Shown: piece after piece, positions 1 to 6,139 of the stretch
Position numbering within the stretch: position 1 is the stretch's first letter
Layout: every line of letters starts with the position of its first letter
NCBI GenBank assembly: GCA_012032215.1
Contig: JAAURO010000060.1
Span: forward strand, 1 to 8,382
Length of the DNA stretch: 8,382 bases
Direction of reading: 5' to 3'
Source: Limnobacter sp.
Lineage (GTDB): Bacteria > Pseudomonadota > Gammaproteobacteria > Burkholderiales > Burkholderiaceae_B
Program-made: the position numbers and the translations under genes
Notes under the pieces: generated by a model
Told to the model about the DNA's origin: nothing
Database searches by the model: none
What the model saw: only the letters and a program-made list of their open reading frames with translations

Positions 1-239
1 GTGACCGCAAACCCAACACCCTAAATACGCTGATTAAACTGGAAACAGAATACGCACAGCAGCTAAACCCTGACCAACAACCAAACGACATCAATACAAC
101 CAACTTACAAGAAGAAGCACACCGATTTGATCAACTCAGAAGCTTGGAAGAAAAAAAACCGCAGGTAGAATCTCTTTGCGTAAAGATGCTGGCCCAATGC
201 CCGGCCTGGAAAGACAAAAATACAGTGCAGCAAGCTTAA
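1..239 (+). CDS. 3' end of an unrecognised hydrophilic protein (partial)
   Basis: A reading frame enters from the left edge (first complete codon at position 3) and stays open for 78 codons to a TAA at 237-239. The visible tail is strongly hydrophilic, rich in Gln, Asn, Glu and Lys, with no membrane segment. It has two Cys near the end (within ESLCVKMLAQCPAWKD). The middle (around EEAHRFDQLRSLEEKK) could form a charged helix. Its base composition is clearly more AT-rich than the hemA gene that follows, so it may belong to an accessory region. I do not recognise the family. The start lies outside the window, so length and function cannot be judged. It could be a chance open frame, but the hairpin just after the stop supports a real gene end. 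Confidence 0.5.
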   Translation, partial: DRKPNTLNTLIKLETEYAQQLNPDQQPNDINTTNLQEEAHRFDQLRSLEEKKPQVESLCVKMLAQCPAWKDKNTVQQA

Positions 240-269
240 GTCCGTATCATTAGATGCTCATCACGGACT
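239..269 (+). terminator. Possible hairpin terminator after the first gene
   Basis: AGTCCGT (239-245) pairs perfectly with ACGGACT (263-269) around a 17-base loop, immediately after the TAA stop. A short TCTTTA follows, so the T tract is weak. An alternative small hairpin, ACTCT-TT-AGAGT (267-278), overlaps the right arm. It could be a weak intrinsic terminator or only an mRNA 3'-end structure. Confidence 0.35.
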
Positions 270-392
270 CTTTAGAGTGCACTCTCATCTGTCAGTTACA
301 CGGGGGGCAACTCCAATTTGTGTCCACGAAGTGAATCAGAGGTTTCTTAAGCAAGGGGCTGCGCCCTACCAGTGCTGGCATGCCGGTTGGCG

Positions 393-423
393 CTGGCAAC
401 TCCTGGCTTGCAGGTTGTATAAT
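393..423 (+). promoter_or_regulatory. Putative sigma-70 promoter of hemA-prfA
   Basis: A perfect -10 hexamer TATAAT lies at 418-423. The best -35 candidate is CTGGCA (393-398, 4 of 6 matches to TTGACA) with a longish 19-base spacer. Transcription would start near 430, leaving a leader of about 20 nt before the hemA ATG at 450. No strong Shine-Dalgarno sequence is visible in that leader. The rest of the 240-449 gap shows no gene that I can support. Confidence 0.5.
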
Positions 424-449
424 CAAGGGTTGATTCACATTGGGCACCC

Positions 450-1767
450 ATGGAGTTACTTGCCGTCGGCCTGAACCACCACACTGCACCGCTCGCCCTG
501 CGCGAGCGTTTGGCGTTTCCGCCCGAGGTGCTTTTGCCTTGCCTGCGGGAATTGTCTGCGCGTATGGCGTCTGGCTCTGCCGCACGGCAAGCTCCTGTCG
601 AAGCGGCTATTTTGTCTACCTGCAACCGCACCGAGCTGTACTGCGTGGGCGAGCAGGCACAGGTGCTGGCCCAGCCCATCATTGACTGGCTGGCACACAG
701 CCGCCAGGTTTCCCCAGACCAATTGCAATCGCATCTGTATGTGTTGCCCCAGCAAGAAGGTGTGCGGCACGCGTTTCGTGTGGCCAGCGGGCTTGATTCT
801 ATGGTGCTGGGCGAAGCGCAAATTCTGGGCCAAATGAAGCAGGCTGCGCGCACGGCAGCCCAGGCCGGCACCTTGGGGCACATGCTGCACCAGTTGTTTC
901 AGCGCACGTTTTCGGTGGCCAAAGAGGTGCGTTCGCACACGGAAATTGGCATGCACTCTGTGTCCATGGCTTCGGCGGGGGTGAAACTGGCCCAGCGTAT
1001 TTTTGGTGATTTGTCCACTCGCAAGGTGCTGTTTATCGGTGCAGGCGACATGATTGAACTGTGTGTTACCCACTTTGCGGCCCAAAACCCGGCACACATG
1101 GCCATTGCAAACCGCAACCCTGCGCGTGCACAAGGTTTGGCCAACCGGCACCGGGCGCAGGTGCTGGGGTTGTCTGAAATACCGGCATTGTTGCACCAGT
1201 TCGACATTGTGGTGTCGTGCACCGCCAGCGCCTTGCCTATTTTGGGGCTGGGTGCCGTTATGCAAGCCTGCAAGGCTCGCAAACACCAGCCCATGTTTAT
1301 GCTGGATTTGGCCGTGCCGCGCGACATCGAACACCAGGTCAGCCAACTTGATGATGTGTTTTTTGTACACCATTGATGATTTAGGCCAGCTTGTGCAGGA
1401 AGGGCGTCAAAACCGTCAGGCCGCCGTGGTTCAGGCAGAAGCCATCATAGAAACCCAGGTGCAGGGTTTTATGCACTGGGCCGACACCCGCCAACTGGTG
1501 CCCACCATTCAGCACCTGAACGCCAGCGGCGGCGAAATTACCCAGTCTGAACTGGAGTATGCCTTGCGCCAGCTTGCCAAAGGCATGCCTGCCGAGCAGG
1601 TGTTGCAGCGCATGGCATACCGGTTAAGTGCCAAGTTTATGCACGGTCCATTGCAGGCACTCCGCCAGGCCAAGGCCAGCGAGCGTGAGGTGTTGCTGCG
1701 CTGGCTGCCCCGATTGTTTGTTTCCAAACCTCCCCGTACCAAATCCACAAGTAATCCGAATGAATGA
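450..1767 (+). CDS. hemA: Glutamyl-tRNA reductase (HemA), reading frame interrupted at 1359-1364
   Basis: HemA is the cytoplasmic NADPH-dependent enzyme that reduces glutamyl-tRNA(Glu) to glutamate-1-semialdehyde, the first committed step of the C5 tetrapyrrole pathway. The start at 450 gives the family's N-terminus [14 protein letters not shown]. The STCNRTE motif with the nucleophilic Cys58 follows, then [15 protein letters not shown] (about 114-128) and the nucleotide-binding GAGDMIE (about 197-203). The frame from 450 ends early at TGA 1374-1376 after 308 residues. The conserved continuation ([15 protein letters not shown] and the C-terminal dimerisation helices) is in the +1 frame up to TGA 1765-1767. 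Removing one T from the run of six gives a 438-residue protein with family-typical sequence across the join. The stop overlaps the prfA start by 8 bases. The gene is expected to be essential where heme is made by this route, so an indel error or recoding is likelier than true loss. Confidence 0.95.
1359..1364 (+). other. Frameshift site (T6 tract) inside hemA
   Basis: The sequence reads GTG TTT TTT GTA CAC CAT TGA in the upstream frame. With five T it would read GTG TTT TTG TAC ACC ATT GAT GAT (VFLYTIDD), the expected conserved HemA segment. The same peptide would result if the ribosome slipped +1 on the first TTT, or if RNA polymerase dropped one U. Confidence 0.9.
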
Positions 1768-2842
1768 AAGCATGAAAAAACGGCTGGCACGCCTGACCGA
1801 ACGCCTGGCCGATCTGGATACGTTTTTGTCGTCGCAGGAGGCTGCCAGCGACATGGCACAATTTCGTAAAATTACCAGAGAGCGCGCCGAACTGTTGCCC
1901 GCCACCGAGCGCTTTGCCGAGTACCTGGCTGCCGAAGCCGATTTGCACACTGCGCGCGATTGGCTTTCTGACCCGGACATGAAAGACATGGCGCAGGAAG
2001 AAATAAGCCGCAACCAGGCTCTGATGGAAAATCTGGAAAGCCGTCTGGAAAAACTGCTGCTGCCCAAAGACCCCAAAGACAGTGCCAACATTATTCTGGA
2101 AATCCGCGCAGGCACAGGGGGCGACGAGGCCGCTTTGTTTGCGGGCGATTTGCTGCGCATGTACAGCCGCTATGCCGAGCGCCAAGGCTGGCAAGTAGAA
2201 ATGATGAATGCCACCGATTCCGAAATGGGTGGCTTTAAAGAGGTGATTGTTCGTTTGGCTGGGCACGAGGTGTACCGCACCCTGAAGTTTGAATCGGGCG
2301 CGCACCGGGTGCAGCGTGTGCCTGCCACCGAGTCGCAAGGCAGAATTCACACCTCGGCGTGCACGGTGGCCGTGCTGGCTGAACCTGAAGAGGCGCAGGC
2401 CATAGAAATTAATCCGTCTGATCTGCGCGTAGACACCTTTCGCGCTTCGGGTGCGGGTGGGCAACACATCAACAAAACCGATTCGGCAGTGCGCATTACC
2501 CATTTGCCCACTGGTGTGGTGGTGGAGTGCCAGGATGAACGCAGCCAGCACCGCAACCGCGACAAAGCCATGAAAGTGCTGGCTGCTCGCCTGCAAGACG
2601 CTGCCGACCGCGAACGCGCCAGCCAGGAAGCTTCCGAGCGCAAAAGCCTGGTGGGCTCTGGCGACCGCAGCGAGCGCATTCGCACCTACAACTTTCCGCA
2701 GGGCCGCATGACCGACCACCGCATCAACCTGACGCTTTACAAGCTGGAGGCCATTATGGAAGGTGACCTTACCGAACTCTTTGACAGCCTGACTGCCCAC
2801 CACGAAGCCGACTTGCTGGCCGAAATGGCGAAACACGATTAA
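1760..2842 (+). CDS. prfA: Peptide chain release factor 1
   Basis: RF1 recognises UAA and UAG in the ribosomal A site and triggers hydrolysis of peptidyl-tRNA. From the ATG at 1760 the protein is 360 residues, the same length as the E. coli protein, which supports this start over the internal ATG at 1772. The stop-codon-reading tripeptide PAT lies at 188-190 (in [10 protein letters not shown]). The catalytic GGQ loop lies at 233-235 (in [14 protein letters not shown]), and the class I release factor signature continues around it. The PAT tripeptide marks it as RF1 rather than RF2. Its start overlaps the hemA stop by 8 bases and no clear Shine-Dalgarno sequence precedes it, so translation is probably coupled to hemA. 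prmC, whose product methylates the GGQ glutamine and which often follows prfA, is missing. A Fic gene converges from the other strand 33 bases downstream. Confidence 0.97.
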   Translation: MNESMKKRLARLTERLADLDTFLSSQEAASDMAQFRKITRERAELLPATERFAEYLAAEADLHTARDWLSDPDMKDMAQEEISRNQALMENLESRLEKLLLPKDPKDSANIILEIRAGTGGDEAALFAGDLLRMYSRYAERQGWQVEMMNATDSEMGGFKEVIVRLAGHEVYRTLKFESGAHRVQRVPATESQGRIHTSACTVAVLAEPEEAQAIEINPSDLRVDTFRASGAGGQHINKTDSAVRITHLPTGVVVECQDERSQHRNRDKAMKVLAARLQDAADRERASQEASERKSLVGSGDRSERIRTYNFPQGRMTDHRINLTLYKLEAIMEGDLTELFDSLTAHHEADLLAEMAKHD

Positions 2843-2875
2843 GCTGCTTTTTCAGAAAACCCGATTCGACCACGC

Positions 2876-3481
2876 TCACAGGTCTTCGGTTTTGAATTCA
2901 CTGTAATTTTCGTAGAAGTAGCTCACGTCAATGCCCTTCATAAACAGGGCACGGTCATCAATCCGGTTGGTTAAGGCTTGTTTCAGCAGGGCTTTAATTT
3001 CAAGGTCTTTCACCACACTGCGCTGCATGGCCGATAGGTAATCTTCTTTGTCCACCAGGTTCCAGTCCACCACTTGCCTGATTTCATGTTTCAAAATGAG
3101 GTCCAGCCAGATTCTGGTGGCGCGGCCATTGCCTTCACGAAAGGGGTGTGCCACATTCATTTCCACGTATTTCTCGATGATTTGATTGAAGTTGCCTTGA
3201 GACATGGTGTCAATGTGCTTAAGTGATTGCTCCAGGTACATGAGCGGCGCAAACCGAAAATCACCCTTTGCAATATTTACATCGCGAATTTTCCCGGCGA
3301 ATTCATATAGGTCGCCAAATAAGTAGTGATGAATAAACGCCAAGCCTTTAAAGGTGCCCACTTCAATGTGACGGATGTCTCCAGAATCAAATAGTTGCCT
3401 GGCCTTTCGCTTGCTGATTTTTTCTTCGGTTTTGGCCAATTCAACCTGATTGGTGATGTTTAGTTTGTTGAGTAGTGTCAT
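2876..3481 (-). CDS. Class III (self-inhibited) Fic protein adenylyltransferase
   Basis: Fic enzymes transfer AMP from ATP to a hydroxyl of a target protein. The 201-residue product carries the complete motif HPFREGNGRATR (112-123), with catalytic His112, Glu116 and the phosphate-binding Asn/Arg residues. Residues about 28-192 strongly resemble the Neisseria meningitidis Fic protein as I recall it (for example IEVGT, HHYLFGDLYEFAG, IIEKYVEMN, RIWLDL). The C-terminal helix holds SYFYEN (187-192), fitting the class III inhibitory motif [S/T]xxxE[G/N]. The Tyr after Ser matches the autoadenylylation site described for NmFic. Start choice: ATG at 3481 has GGAGA 8 bases upstream. The frame stays open to an ATG at 3592, but that extension is translated from repeat DNA and is not part of the family. 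No antitoxin gene is needed for this class. DNA gyrase GyrB is the described NmFic target; the target here is inferred at best. GC is lower than in hemA and prfA. Confidence 0.93.
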   Translation of the reverse strand: MTLLNKLNITNQVELAKTEEKISKRKARQLFDSGDIRHIEVGTFKGLAFIHHYLFGDLYEFAGKIRDVNIAKGDFRFAPLMYLEQSLKHIDTMSQGNFNQIIEKYVEMNVAHPFREGNGRATRIWLDLILKHEIRQVVDWNLVDKEDYLSAMQRSVVKDLEIKALLKQALTNRIDDRALFMKGIDVSYFYENYSEFKTEDL

Positions 3482-3516
3482 TCGTGGTCTCTCCAACTCT
3501 CGCTCAATTTGTTCGA

Positions 3517-3605
3517 TATAGCAGGAAAAATATAATATGGCATAGGCTTTGCTGCTCTGCTTTCTTGCCATGGCACTGGGGGGTATGGGCAAGAAAGAAC
3601 CGGAT
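3517..3605 (-). mobile_element. Truncated copy of a MITE-like repeat
   Basis: Positions 3517-3545 match the right-hand terminal repeat of the complete copy at 4983-5119 (read on the opposite strand) at 28 of 29 positions. Similarity continues through the core, with CTTTCTTGCC...GGCAAGAAAG around 3560-3597 against the GCCATG/CATGGC hairpin core of the other copy. It then fades near 3600-3605, and no second terminal repeat is found. This copy lies in opposite orientation to the complete one, and the RING-like gene lies between them. It sits just upstream of fic, so its TATTATAT-rich end may contribute to fic transcription, although no convincing -35 is visible. Its right end is approximate. Confidence 0.7.
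3560..3597. repeat. Inverted repeat (hairpin) in the truncated repeat copy
   Basis: CTTTCTTGCC (3560-3569) and GGCAAGAAAG (3588-3597) are perfect 10-base arms around an 18-base G-rich centre, and ATGG/CCAT could extend the pairing with a bulge. There is no T tract on either side that would make it a clear intrinsic terminator. Confidence 0.75.
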
Positions 3606-3796
3606 TAAGCTGCTCTGGAATTCGGAGGGCCTGCCTGAGAGCTGGGATTCCCGGAAAGGTAAAAACCTCGCCGAAATGAATTTACAGTTATTCGCAGTGC
3701 TTGCTCCCTGTTGTAGCCTGCTCTCACAAGTAAAGCCCAGTCTCTTCTGATGGCGGGCAATGCATGTTCTAATTCTTGGTCGTCAAGCAGCCTCAT
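3605..3796 (-). CDS. Possible small coupled protein, or displaced C-terminus of the RING-like protein
   Basis: A 63-codon frame begins with an ATG whose last bases form the TGA stop of the upstream 370-residue gene (ATGA overlap), an arrangement typical of translational coupling. The predicted product is a charged helical segment (LLDDQELEHALPAIRRDW, then AGYNREQALRITVNS) followed by a low-complexity tail ending at the truncated repeat. No Shine-Dalgarno sequence is obvious. The frame is also open upstream of the ATG, overlapping the end of the larger gene. AGYNREQALRITV resembles the GxSxxxAxxxxGITD repeats of that gene. It could therefore be the true C-terminus of the larger protein, split off by an indel at the A5 tract (T5 on this strand at 3835-3839). 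I do not recognise a family. Confidence 0.35.
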   Translation of the reverse strand: MRLLDDQELEHALPAIRRDWALLVRAGYNREQALRITVNSFRRGFYLSGNPSSQAGPPNSRAA

Positions 3797-4905
3797 AGGC
3801 TGCTGTGCATTGTGTGTAGCGTTGTTGTTTGCGGTTTTTGCCCAGGCAGAAGGTCTTCAATCTCTTGAATTATTGATGGGTCGGTCACGCCTCGTGAAGC
3901 AGCCACCTGAGAAACTGACACATATTCAGAACCCAACACATGAACACTATGTGCCACAATCATTATTGAGAGTTCACGAATGCTTTGCGAGTCGGTAAGG
4001 CCATGCAGCGTAGCGGAATCTTCAATCGACACATCGCTGCCGGAAATCAACAAATCCAGTGCCGCCTTCATGGAGAAATAGTGCAGCGATTCTGGGTCGG
4101 TAATGCCAACCGATGCAGCAGCTTCCCTAAAGGATTGGCCAGAAGAAGCTGCTTTAAGAAGCGTGGCTTGTGTGCTTATTTCGTTGGTGAGGTCTTCATC
4201 GTTGATGTTAAGGGCACTAAGCGTATCTGGAACTGACATGCCGGTTATGGCGATGGTATCAAGTGCAGTTTTTAGCAAAATGTCGCGAGCGGTGGGGTTG
4301 TTGGTGTTGTCACCGCCAAACGGGGAGCTTTGCGCCAGATCCAGTATAAGCTGGTTAATCTCTTGCGATGCATCAACAGGTTCATTAGCCGCGGCGGCCT
4401 CGCTTTCATTGGCCGAGCTGGGAAAGAGAGGTTCTTGCTCGTTATACAGGGCGCGTCTGCTTTCCTGGTTCTGAAGTTTTTCTATAAAAAATGCATCTGT
4501 AATGCCATGTTTGTGAATTACCGCCTCGGCAGTGAGGCCTTGTGCAAAATCTTGCTCCGCTTCTATTTGCTGTAGTTTTTGCCGAACAAACGGTTGAGAA
4601 GCATTGTCGATACCATGTTTGCTCAGCACTTCGTCAGTGGAACATCCTTCTCTGAGGTCTTGAATAAGCGCGATTGCCTGTGCAGGGAGTAAAAATTGCA
4701 GTACTTTTTCAGGCGGGATTACCCATCTGCAAGTTGCACAGGCACTGCTTCTGCGCAGCCAGTCTTTGGCGCATGTCTCGCATGCAGTATGCAAGGTATG
4801 CCGGGTTGCATCAGCCCTTGGAGATTCTTGGTCAACACTTGGAGTCAAGTTGTGAAAATCAACAAGAGGGTGTGATTTTTCTTCACATACATTGCATTCA
4901 GCCAT
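3793..4905 (-). CDS. RING-finger-like zinc protein with tandem helical repeats, function unknown
   Basis: The 370-residue product has two parts. Residues 4-60 fit the RING cross-brace pattern: C4-x2-C7, 28 residues, H36-x2-H39-x2-C42-x2-C45, 10 residues, C56-x2-C59, with Trp49-Leu50 before the last Cys pair and Arg60 after it, as in many RING E3 ligases. His takes the place of the usual third Cys, and the usual CPxC is CATC. From about 85 on there are at least six repeats of a GxSxxxAxxxxGITD type: GCSTDEVLSKHGIDN (87), GLTAEAVIHKHGITD (123), a weaker one at 222, GQSFREAAASVGITD (256), GSDVSIEDSATLHGLTD (289) and one at 325. They are spaced about 33-36 residues apart, apart from a gap with an acidic/Ala-rich linker at about 150-200. 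An alpha-helical solenoid is inferred. There is no signal peptide or membrane segment. The start at 4905 puts the first Cys pair at the N-terminus, and an AGAG stretch lies about 10 bases upstream. An E3-like or effector role is inference only. GC is low (about 48% in one sampled line), suggesting transfer. Confidence 0.8.
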   Translation of the reverse strand: MAECNVCEEKSHPLVDFHNLTPSVDQESPRADATRHTLHTACETCAKDWLRRSSACATCRWVIPPEKVLQFLLPAQAIALIQDLREGCSTDEVLSKHGIDNASQPFVRQKLQQIEAEQDFAQGLTAEAVIHKHGITDAFFIEKLQNQESRRALYNEQEPLFPSSANESEAAAANEPVDASQEINQLILDLAQSSPFGGDNTNNPTARDILLKTALDTIAITGMSVPDTLSALNINDEDLTNEISTQATLLKAASSGQSFREAAASVGITDPESLHYFSMKAALDLLISGSDVSIEDSATLHGLTDSQSIRELSIMIVAHSVHVLGSEYVSVSQVAASRGVTDPSIIQEIEDLLPGQKPQTTTLHTMHSSL

Positions 4906-4948
4906 GGATTTCGTTCTCTGTAAAAAATTTAATGACAGTGAAGGTGGA

Positions 4949-4975
4949 ATTTTATCACAATATTTAATAATACAA
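4949..4975 (-). promoter_or_regulatory. Putative promoter of the RING-like gene
   Basis: On the minus strand an extended -10, TGATAAAAT, lies at 4957-4949 (hexamer TAAAAT at 4954-4949). TTGTAT at 4975-4970 is a partial -35, 15 bases upstream. The spacing is short, but the extended -10 can compensate. The start of transcription would be about 40 bases before the ATG at 4905. The surrounding 4910-4985 stretch is very AT-rich. Confidence 0.35.
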
Positions 4976-4982
4976 TTTCATG

Positions 4983-5119
4983 TATAACCGGAAAAATGTA
5001 ATATGGCATAGTCTGCACAGCCTTGTGCGCAAACCTGGTGCTTTCGAGCCATGCCCCCAGTGCCATGGCAAGAAAACAGGATCGGAAAAACTATGCCATA
5101 TTATATTTTTCCAGCTATA
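4983..5119. mobile_element. Complete MITE-like element with terminal inverted repeats
   Basis: A 137-bp non-coding unit is bounded by inverted repeats at 4983-5011 and 5091-5119, matching at 26 of 29 positions. The inner 22 positions differ at only one base. Both ends begin TATA(A/G)C, so the element is flanked by or starts with TA, as expected if a TA-targeting (IS630/Tc1-like) transposase moved it; the transposase family is an inference. Inside are two hairpins: GCACA/TGTGC (5015-5019 with 5024-5028), and GCCATG/CATGGC (5048-5053 with 5064-5069), extended by GCTTTC/GAAAAC. It has no coding capacity, so it would depend on a transposase elsewhere. It lies between the start of the RING-like gene and the end of the lactonase gene. 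A truncated inverse copy is at 3517-3605. Confidence 0.75.
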
Positions 5120-5144
5120 AATAAGTAACTATGCCCTTTGCCAA

Positions 5145-6139
5145 TCAACGTGTCTCCTCGTTTTGCCCCGGCCACTTCGCAAACCCTTCCACCACACCCG
5201 CAACCGGGCTTGTACACACGGCCAGGCTGGTGTTTTCAAAGCCAGACGCATTCGGGTGCGAATCGGGTGCTGCCGCTGCGCACACCAGCAATTCTTGCAG
5301 ATTTGGCCCGCCAAAACACGGCATGGTGGGTTTGTAAAAAGGCACGGGCAGGGCTTGGGCGTGCACCGGTGTGTGGGTATGGGCGCGGGTTGTGGGGCTG
5401 GTGCTGTCAGCACCGCTGGCAGCTGGTGGGGTGAAGCAATCCAGTCTGCTGCCATCAAGCACTGCTACCCAGTAACGGCCCAGGCTGTCGGCGGCTGCGC
5501 CATCGGGGCGTTCTGTGCCGTGGCTGTATTGCGCAAGCACGGTGGCTGTGCCCAGTGCGCCGGTGGTGGCGCAGTAGGGTGCAGTCCAAATGGTTTTGTG
5601 GCGGGTATCGCACCAGTACATGGTTTGCTCGTTGGCCGGGAATGCCAGGCCGTTGCCTACAATAAGCCCGCTTTGCTGTTCGTGCACGGTGCCATTTTGC
5701 AGGCAATATAGCGCTGCGCTGGCGGGGGTGCGTTGTCGACCAGGGTGGAAATCCAGATTCTGCCTTGGGAGTCTGCGCGGCCATCGTTGAAGCGGTGCAA
5801 GGTGTTGTCGAAAGGGCTGGGCAAAATTAACCGCGGTTGCACAGGGTTTTGGTCGTGCAATGCCCACACCCCTTGCCGCCCCAGCGCCAGCCACAACTGG
5901 GGGTTGGCGGTGGGCAGAATGCAGCCTGTTTCATCGGGCAGCACTGTACTGTCAAGTGCTTCGGGCTGAAAGTTCAGCAGGCTGGGCGCGCGGTAGCGGT
6001 ACCACACCGTGCGTGGTGCGATGTCCAGCCACACCCATTGACCGTGTGCATAACGCGGGCTTTCGGCCAGGGTGCACAGGGGGGCGGCAACCGCTTGCCA
6101 TTGGGCTTCAAATACCGGGGTTTGTGCGTGCGGGTTCAT
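5145..6139 (-). CDS. SMP-30/gluconolactonase family protein, reading frame interrupted at 5724-5728
   Basis: Members of this beta-propeller family bind a divalent metal and hydrolyse sugar lactones such as glucono-1,5-lactone, which fits the neighbouring sugar genes. The start at 6139 overlaps the pgi stop (ATGA). The upstream frame gives LAESPRYAHGQWVWLDI with the metal-binding Glu26, and RFNDGRADSQGRIW with the substrate-contact Arg116/Asn118. It then runs into a frame that ends at 5657. The downstream frame ends at TGA 5147-5145 and supplies IVGNGLAFP (metal-ligand Asn about 163) and RPDGAAADSLGRYW (Asp about 213). Reading one extra C at the C5 tract joins them into about 331 residues, slightly long for the family because of a Pro/Ser/Thr-rich insertion near 235-260. 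All expected ligands are present across the break. The gene is thus either intact with a sequence error or a very recent pseudogene. The exact lactone substrate is not deducible. Confidence 0.88.
5724..5728 (-). other. Frameshift site (C5 tract on the coding strand) in the lactonase gene
   Basis: The coding strand reads GTC GAC AAC GCA CCC CCG CCA in the upstream frame. The conserved continuation (ASAALYCLQNG) is in the -1 frame. One additional C would restore a continuous family-like protein. Confidence 0.85.

Noticed and set aside
456..1373. Long open frame on the minus strand opposite hemA
   Set aside because: It is a codon-bias shadow of hemA with a low-complexity His/Arg/Gln-rich translation and no family similarity.
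1637..2836. 399-codon open frame on the minus strand opposite prfA
   Set aside because: prfA on the + strand is unmistakable (PAT, GGQ, full length). The antisense frame shows no domain and has no independent start signals.
3529..3560. fic promoter inside the terminal repeat (TATTAT or TATATT on the minus strand)
   Set aside because: The -10-like hexamers arise from the AT-rich terminal repeat. No acceptable -35 is found at 16-18 bases, so I do not list it as a feature.
3482..3592. 37-codon N-terminal extension of the Fic protein
   Set aside because: The extension is translated from the MITE-like repeat and is absent from the family. The ATG at 3481 has a GGAGA at proper spacing.
5129..5135. 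Extra CTATGCC next to the complete MITE-like element, as a possible third end
   Set aside because: Only seven bases match, and the similarity stops on both sides.
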